A DNA stretch of 64,000 bases, taken from Rhyzopertha dominica. Its lineage: Eukaryota; Arthropoda; Insecta; Coleoptera; Bostrichidae. Both the position numbers and the translations under genes were made by a program. The stretch lies in the NCBI GenBank assembly GCA_025024175.1, contig QCXZ01000041.1, forward strand, positions 10,969,786 to 11,033,785. Direction: 5' to 3'. The notes under the pieces are model-generated. The model was given only the letters and a program-made list of their open reading frames with translations, ran no database searches and was not told the DNA's origin. This document shows, piece by piece, positions 49,601 through 55,570 of the stretch; positions within the stretch are counted from its first letter, which is position 1; each line of letters begins with the position of its first letter.

Positions 49601-51503
49601 TATCACATGATATTATATTTCTCAAATACTTGCGCTAAGACAAATGATCAATTCAAGTGAATGAAAAAGGCAAGAAACTTATTGATATAAATAAGTTCAA
49701 GTTCGGCTTTCACAAATTTATAAACGAGGGCCGTAAAAAGGTGGATGTGTACAAATAAAAAAAACTGTGTGCAAGGCATTTATTAAGAAAGAGGGTAAGT
49801 TTTACTGAGTACCTTTTTAGATAAGTTTAAATCTTTTTCTTTCGGTTTTTAATGCCGTTAGATATCAAATCAGTGTATAAAAACAATACAGATTGTTTTG
49901 CTCGCGACTGGTTTTACAAAAAGAAAGTTCAAATTTTGGCAATTTTTAAATCGCGAACTAAACAACTGACAATTGTCAAACATGCTTACGTGGTATTCAG
50001 TAAACAATTAAGGAAAAGCATAAAAATTATTCAAAATCAAGACTGCAAAGCCTTACTTATTCAAAACGGATATCCACCGGTACTAATCAATAAACAACTG
50101 CTTTATTCCACTCCTCAAAATGAAATTGTAGAAATTAACAATAATGAAAATGAAGCCCGGGTCTCTGAAATTGTTGAGTTTGGATCATTACCCAACATTA
50201 CAGGATTAACAAAGAAATCAATAAAAACTTTCTATAATGCAAACCTAAAAATAGCTATAAAAATTTTTAAAAAAGGTTCAAGTTAGCTTACAAAATTAAC
50301 ATCCAAAATTCCATTAATATTTCAATCGGGGGTTGTTTATTGTTTAGAATGCGATACATAAATAACATAAATTGGGATAGTGTCAGAATTTTAGAAAAAG
50401 AGCAGAATACTAATAAAAGACTCATTTTGGAGATGTACCTAATTAATAAAACTAATAACATTATTAATAAAAAATTGGATACACAAAATTTAAGTAATAT
50501 ATACACATATTTATTATCGACGGATATTTTACAAAAACAATAAAACCTAAATTCAATTAGTTATTGGCAATTTCTTTTAAAATCTTTCAAAATGGATATT
50601 ACACATAGGAATCAAAATTCTAAGTTAAAATAATATAAGTGGTTTGTGAATTTAACTACAACATATATGTCACTTTATATATTTTCAAAATTCTTCATTG
50701 TATTATATGCGAGATACATCTAACATAGAAGTACTTGTTAAATTGCCAACGATTCATTTCCTACATAATAGAGCTGCCTAGTTAAAACTCAAATTTGTAA
50801 GTAACATGTTGTTTCACTTTTTTGTAAACTTAGTATAATTGTTGGACTGTTGTTGTAGAGAACCCTGACGAAGACTGTAAGACGGTCGAAAGCTCGACAA
50901 AAATAAAGAGTATTCGTTGATTTTTTACCACCGGGTCGAATTGCCCCAAGAAATCTTACCTTAATATTATTATATATTATCTTATATTATATTATTTAAT
51001 ATACCTTTAACGATCTTTATGTGGAATACTAGGTATTATGGAGTTTTTAAGAAAATATTCCTTATTAACACTACGGCTTACCGGGACCCCACTCGCATTG
51101 CAGATTAGTTAGTATACCTGCTTCGGCCGGGACCCAATTCGCCTACTCTCCTGCCTTTTGGCCTTTTGGTTTGCAACCGGACTTATATTTTCCACAGATT
51201 GAAAATATTCAAAATTAGTCTGTCGAATGTAATTGTAACAAAATTAATAATTAATTACTGTTTCAATTACAACTCTTTTTCTTGGTTTTTCAGAGACTGT
51301 TTGAGGCATCCGCCGACGACCAAAGCAGCCGGGCCTCCACCCCCAACGAGCTGACGCCGAGTCTTCCCCGTTCCAGCAGGCAGGTAGCCGTCCGTCCGGA
51401 TCTCTGCGTCAGTTGCATAGCCGCCGAAAACAGCCGCCCCTCGACCTCCGAGGGCCAGCAGACGCTTAGTGGGACACTTAGTGGTGCGATGGACAAGAGC
51501 TGA
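4516..51503 (+). CDS. gol: Goliath-type RING-H2 E3 ubiquitin-protein ligase (seven exons, 5' end missing)
   Basis: Seven splice-flanked exons join in one continuous frame of about 282 codons: 4516-4645, 34761-34878, 35081-35152, 36026-36108, 38959-39055, 46161-46301 and 51294-51503 (TGA stop). In order they encode the end of the protease-associated (PA) lumenal domain, a transmembrane helix ([20 protein letters not shown]), a basic juxtamembrane stretch, a C3H2C3 RING-H2 finger (CAIC, LPC, TH, FH, GC, TC, MC ligands) and an acidic/Ser-rich cytosolic tail. The order and the sequence around the RING ([18 protein letters not shown]) match the goliath/RNF130-RNF150 family, known as endosomal membrane ligases that ubiquitinate trafficking substrates. 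All intron phases agree, with GT-AG ends. Signal peptide and most of the PA domain are not in view. Introns span up to 30 kb and are packed with repeats. Confidence 0.93.
4646..7715. other. gol intron, no gene or clear element seen
   Basis: AT-rich intronic DNA. I see short degenerate palindromic stretches but no open frame with coding character and no recognisable transposon. Confidence 0.4.
7724..8920. mobile_element. Non-autonomous hAT-like transposon, 1.2 kb
   Basis: Terminal inverted repeats TAGGGTTGCCAG at 7724-7735 and CTGGCAACCCTA at 8909-8920 are flanked by a perfect 8-bp duplication, GTGGACCC, at 7716-7723 and 8921-8928. An 8-bp target duplication with a YAGGGTTGCCA-type terminus is the hAT signature. 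The ends are crowded with subterminal copies of CCGGGA/CCGGGAG in both orientations (about 7770-7800 and 8825-8905), as expected for transposase-binding sites. The interior is AT-rich with no transposase frame, so it depends on a partner elsewhere. The intact TSD suggests a fairly recent insertion. Confidence 0.88.
8929..9697. other. gol intron, nothing recognised
   Basis: No coding exon, repeat or element boundary identified between the hAT element and the tandem duplication. Confidence 0.4.
9699..10590. repeat. Two-copy tandem duplication of about 450 bp
   Basis: A segment starting near TTATTTGTTTATTTTTTATC, followed by GCCATTGCCTACGGTGCAG, occurs at 9699-10136 and again at about 10158-10585. 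The anchor GCCATTGCCTACGG recurs 458 bases apart. The copies differ by scattered substitutions and a short deletion near GTATACTATTTAAG. Each unit ends in CGAGGTTTATAAA. It may be an LTR-like or TRIM-like repeat in tandem or a satellite dimer; I see no coding sequence. Confidence 0.85.
10591..11779. other. gol intron, no gene seen
   Basis: AT-rich sequence without coding features. One N at about 11569. Confidence 0.35.
11780..14060. repeat. Satellite array, ~126-bp monomer in ~253-bp dimers
   Basis: Head-to-tail copies of a ~126-bp unit containing CATGAAG(G/C)GTATCTG, GAGCTTTGCT(C/T)GATCGATG and (T)TTGATATAAATAAAT. Two monomer types alternate: one with AACATGAAGGGTATCTGATG, one with AGCATGAAGCGTATCTGGTG. 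The first type starts at 11786, 12039, 12286, 12535, 12788, 13041 and 13294, so spacing is 247-253 bases and the higher-order unit is a dimer. Copies at 13.3-14.05 kb are more diverged, typical of an array edge. Open frames on the minus strand across it simply follow the repeat. Confidence 0.92.
14061..14430. other. Unique interruption within the ~126-bp satellite
   Basis: Sequence unlike the monomer separates the main array from outlying copies. It has somewhat higher G+C (for example around 14280-14400) but no frame I recognise. It could be an inserted fragment or decayed repeat. Confidence 0.4.
14431..14766. repeat. Outlying diverged copies of the ~126-bp satellite
   Basis: Two to three further monomers with GATATAAATA, CTTCCTGAAAGGTTGAGC and GAAGTTTGAGGCTG(C/T)TAA, clearly related to the main array but with more substitutions and deletions. 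Confidence 0.85.
14767..15390 (-). pseudogene. Broken minus-strand coding remnant, family unknown
   Basis: Three stretches on the minus strand look like pieces of one decayed coding sequence. An ATG near 15388 gives [20 protein letters not shown] followed by [19 protein letters not shown]. Further on come [16 protein letters not shown] and [20 protein letters not shown], then after a possible intron-like AT stretch [15 protein letters not shown]. Frames shift and stops intervene. The acidic Ser/Asp/Glu cluster near the start is typical of many transposase or nuclear proteins but does not identify the family. Confidence 0.35.
15400..16780. other. gol intron, no gene seen
   Basis: AT-rich; no frame, exon or repeat could be supported. 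Confidence 0.35.
16790..16990 (-). pseudogene. MULE transposase fragment
   Basis: The minus strand reads [19 protein letters not shown] and then [16 protein letters not shown]. The VDGTF motif followed about 30 residues later by (I/V)PLVFCxLP is the start of the catalytic domain of Mutator-like (MULE) transposases, with the first catalytic Asp in VDGTF. Only about 60 codons remain. A second, larger MULE copy lies at 17.9-19.2 kb with the same motif order but different sequence. Confidence 0.65.
17110..17570 (-). pseudogene. IS630/Tc1-like DDE transposase, C-terminal fragment
   Basis: A 138-codon minus-strand frame starts [20 protein letters not shown] and has [17 protein letters not shown], the third catalytic block of IS630/Tc1-type DDE transposases (usually PDLNPIE). 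The catalytic Glu of NPIE is Lys here, so this copy is inactive. After [17 protein letters not shown] comes an Asp/Glu-rich C-terminal tail ([19 protein letters not shown]), common in insect members of this family. The N-terminal half with the first two catalytic Asp residues is gone. One N near 17263. Confidence 0.75.
17900..19240 (-). pseudogene. MULE transposase with FLYWCH-type zinc finger, frameshifted
   Basis: On the minus strand, from about 19190 leftward, a FLYWCH-like Cys/His block (RWxCTN...[11 protein letters not shown], then SHNHKED) is followed by a linker with [16 protein letters not shown] and then MULE catalytic pieces in three frames: [16 protein letters not shown] (19184-18708), [20 protein letters not shown] (18711-18496) and [20 protein letters not shown] (18523-18296). 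The CxFHLxQAxYRKI block is diagnostic of animal MULEs. The frame breaks at about 18.71 and 18.51 kb, and three N bases near 19150-19173, show a decayed or imperfectly assembled copy. Confidence 0.8.
19241..21368. other. gol intron; a G+C-richer unidentified patch at 20.05-20.72 kb
   Basis: Mostly AT-rich. The stretch 20050-20720 is richer in G+C. It has open frames on both strands, such as [20 protein letters not shown] on minus and [20 protein letters not shown] on plus, that look like old transposon coding sequence but match nothing I can name. No element boundary was found. Confidence 0.3.
21369..27081. repeat. 132-bp satellite array, about 43 copies
   Basis: Head-to-tail 132-bp monomers, each with GCAAGGAACG(T/C)ATGTAAGTAA, then ACTCGTTCTT, TTGAATAAATTTTCAGCTG, TGATGACTATATTC and GAATTGCGGG. 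Two families differ at GATAGGCCTCC (edges) versus GATATTCCTCC (core, about 22.4-25.5 kb). In the core, GCATG replaces GTATG at 22588, 22984 and 23380, exactly 396 bases apart, so a three-monomer higher-order unit has spread. A CCCTAGGC variant likewise recurs 396 bases apart near 21.91 and 22.31 kb. Each unit has a dyad, ACATACG...CGTATGT. One monomer near 26020 has a 4-base insertion. The array sits inside a gol intron. Confidence 0.97.
27350..27790 (-). pseudogene. IS630/Tc1-like DDE transposase, central fragment
   Basis: The minus strand reads, with stops and a frameshift, [19 protein letters not shown], then [11 protein letters not shown], then [20 protein letters not shown] followed by [17 protein letters not shown]. 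The xLDET(W) and (V)xDNAxYH blocks hold the first two catalytic Asp residues of the IS630/Tc1-like family that also occurs at 17.1 and 37-38 kb; RLIVLHAG is the conserved strand between them. Clearly inactive. Confidence 0.75.
27954..28129. mobile_element. PIF/Harbinger-type MITE, 176 bp
   Basis: The left end GGGCCCGTTGCACAAAGC and the right end (reverse complement GGTCCCGTTGCACAAAGC) are flanked by TAA on both sides (27951-27953 and 28130-28132). The arms continue through GTGGTTAACCAGA(T/C)CCCCT and pair for about 53 bases with few mismatches. Three-base TWA target duplications with GGxCCCGTTGCACAAAG ends are typical of Harbinger MITEs. No coding capacity. Confidence 0.88.
29030..29240 (-). 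pseudogene. IS630/Tc1-like transposase N-terminal (helix-turn-helix) fragment
   Basis: The minus strand reads [20 protein letters not shown], then a charged stretch, then [20 protein letters not shown]. This is the usual N-terminus of insect IS630/Tc1-like transposases: a (R)xxVxxVxxxF helix followed by xxATGxSxxTVxRI helix-turn-helix. It lies on the same strand as the catalytic fragment at 27.35-27.79 kb and may be the other end of the same old element, since split by other DNA. Confidence 0.6.
29241..31860. other. gol intron, no recognised gene
   Basis: No supported gene. A G+C-richer patch at 31040-31640 has open frames on both strands (for example a 72-codon minus frame 31438-31220 starting [20 protein letters not shown]), but no family match and no splice-supported exon. 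One N at about 30748. Confidence 0.3.
31882..32318 (+). pseudogene. Penelope-like element, 3' fragment with reverse-transcriptase end and ribozyme motif
   Basis: The plus frame reads [20 protein letters not shown] then [20 protein letters not shown]. LPFLDVx[12 protein letters not shown] is the conserved block after the reverse transcriptase palm in Penelope-like elements. The frame hits a TAG at 32110-32112 and continues beyond it. At 32210-32243 a CTGAGGA - stem - GAAACGTC hammerhead-like motif follows. The fragment begins with ACATGTTGTTTTCCGGGCTG, the inverted form of its own tail, as in the fold-back insertion at 48.65 kb, and both end at TTCAAAC. An inverted terminal stub at the 5' end is typical of PLE insertions. 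Confidence 0.85.
32210..32243 (+). ncRNA. Hammerhead-ribozyme-like motif of a Penelope-like element
   Basis: CTGAGGA (32210-32216; core CUGANGA intact), stem II GAC.. (32218) with ..GTC (32233-32235), then GAAACGTC (32236-32243). A stem III of only one or two base pairs, as here (A-CG-U then C), is known for PLE hammerheads, which are thought to work best as dimers. Confidence 0.6.
32319..33114. other. gol intron, nothing recognised
   Basis: AT-rich intronic DNA with a small palindrome (CGATCGGAAGATCGAT) near 32570. No gene. Confidence 0.35.
33115..33540 (+). mobile_element. Possible solo LTR
   Basis: The segment begins TGTTACATGCTAGCGG and ends ...TACTCAACA, the TG...CA form of an LTR. Inside are a TATA-like CTATATATAG (about 33250), a following G+C-richer transcribed-leader-like stretch, and AATAAA near 33447 at a plausible poly(A) distance from the end. 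No matching 4-6 bp target duplication is evident, and no second copy is in the window, so the call rests on architecture alone. Confidence 0.4.
33541..34760. other. gol intron, nothing recognised
   Basis: No gene or element. Ends in the polypyrimidine tract and acceptor of the transmembrane exon. Confidence 0.4.
34761..34878 (+). CDS. gol: gol exon: transmembrane helix
   Basis: Acceptor TTTGTTTCAG and donor GTAAGT. One base completes the Arg codon, then 39 codons encode [20 protein letters not shown] followed by [19 protein letters not shown]. This is the single membrane span and stop-transfer region, placing the PA domain in the lumen and the RING in the cytosol. Confidence 0.95.
35081..35152 (+). 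CDS. gol: gol exon: juxtamembrane basic segment
   Basis: Acceptor ATTTTTTCAG and donor GTAAGT; 24 whole codons reading [20 protein letters not shown] and then PDDK. The KALSKIPTK segment just before the RING is conserved in goliath-family proteins. Confidence 0.93.
36026..36108 (+). CDS. gol: gol exon: first half of RING-H2 finger
   Basis: Acceptor TTTTTTCAG and donor GTAAGT. Reads [20 protein letters not shown] then AIRILPC, with two extra bases. It supplies the first three zinc ligands (CAIC and LPC); the RING is split by an intron here. Confidence 0.95.
36109..37000. other. gol intron, nothing recognised
   Basis: AT-rich; an ATT trinucleotide run near 36373. No gene. Confidence 0.35.
37010..38350 (-). 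pseudogene. IS630/Tc1-like DDE transposase, nearly full length but broken
   Basis: Reading leftward on the minus strand: an N-terminal helix region ([20 protein letters not shown], near 38220), then [33 protein letters not shown] with the first catalytic Asp (about 37770), [13 protein letters not shown] (about 37650), [18 protein letters not shown] and [17 protein letters not shown] with the second Asp (about 37470), and [16 protein letters not shown] with the catalytic Glu (about 37230), ending [17 protein letters not shown]. All three catalytic residues survive, but stops and frameshifts near 37540 and 37450 split the frame. Same family as 17.1 and 27.4 kb but better preserved. Lies in the gol intron that splits the RING, opposite in strand. 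Confidence 0.82.
38351..38958. other. gol intron, nothing recognised
   Basis: Flank of the IS630-like element up to the second RING exon. No gene. Confidence 0.35.
38959..39055 (+). CDS. gol: gol exon: second half of RING-H2 finger
   Basis: Acceptor TGATTTCAG; the first base completes a Thr codon, then [20 protein letters not shown] and [12 protein letters not shown]. It provides the two His and three Cys remaining ligands. The donor chosen is GTG|GTCAGT because it gives GFV-FSGSQES, the family consensus. GTCAGT is a weaker donor than those of the other exons; read-through would add 12 codons and stop at a TAG. Confidence 0.93.
39536..41224 (-). mobile_element. Mariner-like transposon with long terminal inverted repeats (copy 1)
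   Basis: Ends are long inverted repeats: left (C)AAAGTATGGAACCAGTAGG, right as reverse complement GGTCGCTGCAAAGTATGGAA. Both arms extend over 150 bases, including CAGGTTCTGTT and CGTTTCCGA(A/G)ATATGG. Inside on the minus strand are broken transposase frames: [20 protein letters not shown] (from 40908), [13 protein letters not shown] (about 40440), [20 protein letters not shown] (about 40240) and [12 protein letters not shown] (about 40110). These hold the three catalytic Asp positions of a DD34D-type mariner-like transposase. Frameshifts make it inactive. A second copy sits at 44.0-45.7 kb in the opposite direction. Confidence 0.87.
39927..40923 (-). pseudogene. Mariner-like transposase of copy 1, frameshifted
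   Basis: The coding remains lie in at least three frames: 40923-40669 (N-terminal helix-turn-helix part, [20 protein letters not shown]), a middle part with FSDEATF, 40396-40103 (second and third Asp blocks) and 40115-39927 (C-terminus [20 protein letters not shown]). The third block lost bases (WPDLSPLD instead of the usual WPARSPDLSPLD), another sign of decay. Confidence 0.85.
41225..42560. other. gol intron, nothing recognised
   Basis: No gene. Contains CTGTACGCAAGTGTCA near 41676, an inverted partner of sequences near 39290-39325 on the other side of the mariner copy. Confidence 0.35.
42590..42785 (-). pseudogene. Penelope-like GIY-YIG endonuclease fragment
   Basis: The minus strand reads [20 protein letters not shown] followed by RYF, preceded by [20 protein letters not shown]. 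GIYxxxCxxCxxxYIGQTGR is the diagnostic start of the PLE GIY-YIG nuclease. Only about 60 codons remain and the copy stops immediately after. Confidence 0.75.
42786..44000. other. gol intron, nothing recognised
   Basis: AT-rich, no gene or element identified. Confidence 0.35.
44001..45700 (+). mobile_element. Mariner-like transposon with long terminal inverted repeats (copy 2)
   Basis: Starts AAGGTCGCTGCAAAGTATGG and ends with its inverse (...ACTTTGTANCGACCCT). The subterminal sequence CAGGTTCTGTTCGTCCG, GCGCAAGTTGCATTTTTTTA and TTCCTGATTTCA matches copy 1. The plus strand carries transposase pieces: [20 protein letters not shown] (from 44399), [20 protein letters not shown] (about 44770), [20 protein letters not shown] (about 44980) and [11 protein letters not shown] (about 45095). 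Frameshifts and a lost LWG block show it is dead. Together with copy 1 it forms a 1.7-kb inverted pair 2.8 kb apart in one gol intron. Confidence 0.87.
44381..45150 (+). pseudogene. Mariner-like transposase of copy 2, frameshifted
   Basis: N-terminal HTH part 44381-44635, then a catalytic part in two frames (44733-45068 and 44828-45082). The first Asp is in FSDEATF, the second in [11 protein letters not shown], the third in SPDLTPLDF. After the third block the family's FLWGYLK is replaced by a frame-shifted SCG. One N at about 44870. Confidence 0.85.
45701..46160. other. gol intron, nothing recognised
   Basis: No gene; ends at the acceptor of the exon at 46161. Confidence 0.4.
46161..46301 (+). 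CDS. gol: gol exon: C-terminal tail, first part
   Basis: Acceptor TTGGCTTTTCAG and donor GTGAGA; 47 whole codons beginning [20 protein letters not shown] and ending [19 protein letters not shown]..(D/E)IEEVVGLD is characteristic of insect goliath proteins. Confidence 0.93.
47343..47377 (-). ncRNA. Hammerhead-like motif, left arm of fold-back insertion
   Basis: On the minus strand CTGAAGA, then AGCTTGCC...GCTAGC forming an imperfect stem II, then GAAACATT. The core CUGANGA and GAAA are intact; the final CGT(C/T) box is altered to CATT. Confidence 0.45.
47408..47442 (+). ncRNA. Hammerhead-like motif, right arm of fold-back insertion
   Basis: CTGAAGA (47408-47414), imperfect stem II GCT.GC...GC.AGC (47416-47434), GAAA (47435-47438), CGTT. 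Mirror copy of the motif in the left arm. Confidence 0.5.
48191..48630. other. gol intron, nothing recognised
   Basis: No supported gene. A 91-codon plus frame at 48417-48692 runs into the fold-back insertion and has no recognisable content. One N at about 48477. Confidence 0.3.
48691..48724 (-). ncRNA. Hammerhead-like motif, left arm
   Basis: On the minus strand CTGAGGA, stem II GACAC/GTGTC (5 perfect pairs), GAAACGTC. Core complete. Confidence 0.6.
48757..48790 (+). ncRNA. Hammerhead-like motif, right arm
   Basis: CTGAGGA (48757-48763), GACAC with GTGTC as a 5-bp stem II around CGACATGA, GAAACGTC ending 48790. Best preserved Penelope-type motif in the window. The two arms give two motifs on opposite strands. 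Confidence 0.65.
48880..49740. other. gol intron with an unidentified transposase-like minus frame
   Basis: The minus strand at about 49420-49190 reads [20 protein letters not shown] followed by [14 protein letters not shown]. The P(Y)TRW pattern is seen in several eukaryotic transposase families, but I cannot assign one. At 49490-49580 the motif GCGAGTTGGGT(C/T)CC-like occurs twice and in inverse near 51080-51140. Confidence 0.3.
49740..50940 (+). pseudogene. Penelope-like element, 3' part (linker, GIY-YIG C-terminus, terminal ribozyme)
   Basis: A 144-codon frame (49852-50286, [20 protein letters not shown]...) covers the region after the reverse transcriptase, with [20 protein letters not shown] then [12 protein letters not shown], the usual xxxNGYPxxxI linker. 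Past a stop and rearrangement, 50325-50360 shows [10 protein letters not shown] (nuclease start), followed by [20 protein letters not shown] and [20 protein letters not shown] (50360-50510), the C-terminal nuclease block with its Glu-rich helix. The middle of the nuclease is deleted. A CTGACGA...GAAA motif at 50865-50898 then marks the PLE terminus. 5' end not defined. Confidence 0.8.
50865..50898 (+). ncRNA. Hammerhead-like motif at Penelope terminus
   Basis: CTGACGA (50865-50871; core intact since position 7 is free), stem II GACTG with CGGTC (4 pairs plus a G-T wobble), GAAA (50888-50891). The following GCTCGAC does not give a clear UH cleavage triplet, so activity is doubtful. Confidence 0.5.
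51294..51503 (+). CDS. gol: gol terminal coding exon
   Basis: Acceptor TTGGTTTTTCAG; 69 codons then TGA. Starts [20 protein letters not shown] and ends [10 protein letters not shown]. It is Ser/Pro-rich and much more G+C-rich than its surroundings, which marks it as coding. Candidate polyadenylation signals AATAAA occur downstream at 52136-52141 and 52147-52152. Confidence 0.9.
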   Translation, partial: RLFEASADDQSSRASTPNELTPSLPRSSRQVAVRPDLCVSCIAAENSRPSTSEGQQTLSGTLSGAMDKS

Positions 51504-54500
51504 GATCGATTTTCGCGATGTTTAACTGTTTTGTGATATGCACTAGTGATAGGATTCGAACATGTGGTGCTGCGAGCAACGACGATTTGTAGCTATGTTC
51601 CGACGCGACTGTTCTTTCGTATTTTGTAAAAAAGTTTGTAGGATATGCGGCGGCTTGGATGAGAGCTGGTGGGAGTTGGTAAACCATTTTGGTCATTTCC
51701 GAAGGCTACAGGGTAGGGTTGTCAATATTTTTGAGTTCTAATCGTTTTTTCATGTCCCACCTGAACTCCATCAATGGACTATGGAAAAATGTGGTTGGGA
51801 AAAATTTTAAAATTTGGTAGTATACCAATGTTGACTGGGGATATCAGGATAAAACATTTTCAAGAATCTGGCAGTTCCAATTATACCGCAAGTNGATGTC
51901 AACTTGCTTATTTCAANTGAGATATTTTTACATTCTACATGAAATTTTTCTTGTGCTATACCCGTCCAATCCTTTTCGACATATTTAAAATTTATGTCGA
52001 AAATATCGTTTGGAGACTGGAAAATTGGAGAGGTCTTTTTATTTTTGGGCTTGGGATGGTTTCCATGTAGAAAATGTACCACTTTAGCAGATTTTATATA
52101 ACATTTTGATAGATATTAATACAGGGCACTAAAAAAATAAAAATTAAATAAAAAAATTCTTGAAACATATTTTTTTCAATTTTCATCTCATTTAGCATTA
52201 AAAATAATGATAACCTTGTATAAGATAGTCTATTTAAAAAATTTGTAGTTTTCAAAATATTGACAAACCAGCATTTTTTTATTGCAAAAATATGGCTTCA
52301 ATTAGTTTTAAAGGTGGGCCTTATGACTTTATGAAACAAATGTGTGTGCTTGAATTATTTAAACAAAGAATACTAAAATTTATTTTTTTAATGAGGAATG
52401 TAGTAATGTAATATCATATCAAAAACCATCGAACAAACAGTAGCAAACTCAAAAACAAATAAATTTACTAAGGAATAAAAAATCAATAACCATTAAGTAA
52501 TGGTTACTAAACAGTTAAAAAACTGATGCATTTTTTGCTTCTGTGCATCAAATTTCCCTCTTCATTATTGTCAATTCATTTGGGACACAATTAAAAATGG
52601 AGTCTGTGGCATTCCATAAGTAACCACTATGCAAGAATGGCTCGAAGTTCAAGGACATGGATTTGAACATTTTCTTAATTAATTTGTTTAACTGTTTATT
52701 GCCTGTTTTAATTGTTACTTAGTAAGTTTATTTGTCTGCAGATCCAAAGTTCTTGTTTTAACAGTTACTAGTGGTAGTTTCCATTTTTGTGGATATCAAG
52801 TAGCAAAAGTGTTACATGTTTGTGGTATAACATAATCACATTTACCGTAAATAATAAATAAATTAAAGTTGTCTTTGTTTGAACAATTTAAACGCACCAG
52901 TATGATTGTTGATAATTTTTAACAGTGTGACATTTCTTTGACACATGTTTGTTTCATAATTTTGTCAAGGCGAACTAAGAATAATTGAACTGTACACACC
53001 ACTTTAGCATTTTTACTTAGAAAAATATTGTCAGCAAAATTTCAAAAATTAAAAATCTTGTACACAGTCATTCTTATTGTTTAATTAATTGGAGGTTTCC
53101 ATGTAAAAAAGTGACTTTTGACATTTACTTAGTTTCTGTTTTTGTTCTTACTTTTCTTTATTAATATTTATCAAAATACTACACGAAATTTTAAACAGAG
53201 AAACCACCCCAATTTCAAAAATAATGATCTTTGAAAGCGAGAAATTAATCATTAAAATTTTATAAATAGCTATGTCAAAAACGATGAGACTTAGTTATAG
53301 GATATTATACTCGAAATGTGTTTAGAATTTCTTGTAGAATCTAGAAATAGCATGATATACAGTAGGTATGTACTTCTGACATAATCGTAAGTGCCAGATT
53401 CTTGAAATTATTTTAGTCGGTTGCCCCTTATCTGCATTAGAGTATAATGGCAAATTTTCTCCAACTGCAAACAATGGAGTTCCCTGTTAGACACCATTTT
53501 AGACCAGAAGCCATAGAATTCTAAAAATATGGACCACTCTACTTGAGAGTCTTTTTGGCAGCACATGTAGCAAAGAGGGAATTTGATTTCCTGTCAAAGA
53601 CTGTTTTTAAAAAGCAACTTTGTGTTTATTTACCTGAGATTCTCAGCAAAAACTTTTAAGTAGAGGGCAATAAAAAGAAAAACACTTTTAATTGAACATC
53701 TAGAGATTAGTATTCATTAGTAATCTACATTTCATTACTTCCTGAAAATACAGAAACAGGTTTGCTTAGAAAATTGTTTTATTACTTATTTAAAGTTGAT
53801 AATGCAAGTCACCAGACTTTTGTAAATCTACACTGTTTTTACACTGGAAAACACTTTTTTTTGCTTTGCATTTAATTTAAATTAATCCCAGCTACCTGTT
53901 TTATTTATTACAAAAAAAGTTACTTTGCACTGTACATTTTGTCATATTATTTTCATTGAATTTGAACTGTTACATTAAAAGCAAGAACCTAGAAATGTCC
54001 TGACAAAATGAGACTATGAACTTGGGAGAATCCTAGATGTTACATAAGTGAAAACTAAAAAAAAGAGTTAAATTGTTTTGCTAACTCAAAGTTAATTAGG
54101 TAATGACATAACACAATAAGTATTTCATATTTTTACAGCACAAAATGCCTGCTAAACAAAAACAGCAATATCCTTTCTAATAATAGTCAAAAAACCTACA
54201 TTTTGCAGATCATGTGCTGCCTTTTCAAGGTTCTAGTCCAATAACATTAACTGTTTACATTTATTAGCATTCTTTGAAACTGTCCAATGGTTTACCTTTA
54301 ATATCAAACAAGCATATTATATCGTTTAAAATATGGTGTTCATACTGCTCCAACCTCAACATTCCAAAGTTTATAAATCTTTCAATGTTAAGAATCACCA
54401 TTAGTGCACCTTATATTTGAGGCATTTTAAAATCTCACACTGACAATGCAATGCGAGACCTGCTCAGGGGTATTTTGCAGTTGCCATAACGGAAAAAGAC

Positions 54501-55060
54501 CAGAGATAATTGTGTCTCATGCTTGATTGAGCTGTTTGTTAATTTTGACTTTCTCATCTGTCGTATGATTCACCGGTGCAAGTATTTCGCTGTACTTAAG
54601 CGGCAGGTTGTNCGCAAATTCTTAAATTAAATTAAGGCTGTAACGCGTCCGACTCTAATGCAATTAGCATTTAAGAAGCTTAAGTAGGTAATTGAGTCAG
54701 GAGATCGGCGCTGTGCCACTTGCAGCGATGTTTCCCAACTGTTGTAACCAGACATTAAGTGGATTAAACTTTTTAATTCCTAGCTGTTTTTTTTTAATTC
54801 CTAAACTTGTTGACTTCCTGTTTTTTATGTATGCATATTGAGCTCATTTAGAGTATGTTATTTTGGAAATATTGCCATTGTTTTATAGCAGTTGAAGGTG
54901 TACAAGTTTTATCATCACTTATGCTAGCATATACAAAAGAGTTAGAAGTGCCTAAACGTCCCAAAACAAAATTACATCCTTAACAGAACCTTGTGCTGGG
55001 TTAAACGACAGCTCTGTTAGTTAGTTCAATTGTTTATATTTTATATTTAGATTACGAATT
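51504..55060. other. gol 3' UTR and intergenic DNA
   Basis: The proximal part is the gol 3' UTR, with AATAAA at 52136 and 52147. A 91-codon minus frame at 52082-51807 (MVHFLHGNHPKPKNKKTSPI..., two N bases) has a coding look but no family I recognise. From 52.1 to 55.06 kb the DNA is very AT-rich with no gene. Confidence 0.35.
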
Positions 55061-55570
55061 AGTAAAATTATTAAAATCTGCGGCAGAGTATATCCACCAT
55101 AAGCTGAGAAGTAACGTAGGGAGAAAGAATAAAAGATATGACTATGACTGTATGAAGCACGAAAGCTGTAGGAAAAGATATCGAGCCAAAATAAAAAATA
55201 AGTTGCAAAATACACAAAAGGGATGGATGTAGATATAGAATGGGAACAATTCAAAACCACAATTAGCGCAGGTTGAGATGCTCTCGGAGAAATTAAAAGT
55301 AAGAAAAAATACAACTAAATGGTTTGATGAGTGTGACTCTGCACTGCAACTACAACTTAGGGCGAGACAAACAATGTTGGAAAATAATACAAAAACAAAT
55401 AGAGAACGATATGCACAGGAGAAAAGAATGGTGAAAAAAATTCTTAGAATGAAGATAAATATCAACTTTTGTAAAAATGCATTGCTTTTCCTGGAGACAA
55501 ACAATACAAACTTTGGAGGCATAAACAGAAAAATATTTTTTTCAAATTTAAGACAGTCTGGATTGGAATA
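55060..55570 (+). pseudogene. Non-LTR retrotransposon fragment (linker between endonuclease and reverse transcriptase)
   Basis: The plus strand reads, across a frameshift, MDVDIEWEQFKTTISAG then RKNTTKWFDECDSALQLQLR and ARQTMLENNTKTNRERYAQE, KRMVKKILRMK. The pattern WFDxEC..A...R..AR...L...T....Y...R....R is the conserved linker ahead of the reverse transcriptase in Jockey/I-type non-LTR elements. Neither the endonuclease nor the RT proper is present. The 173-codon minus frame over the same DNA is its shadow. Confidence 0.6.
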
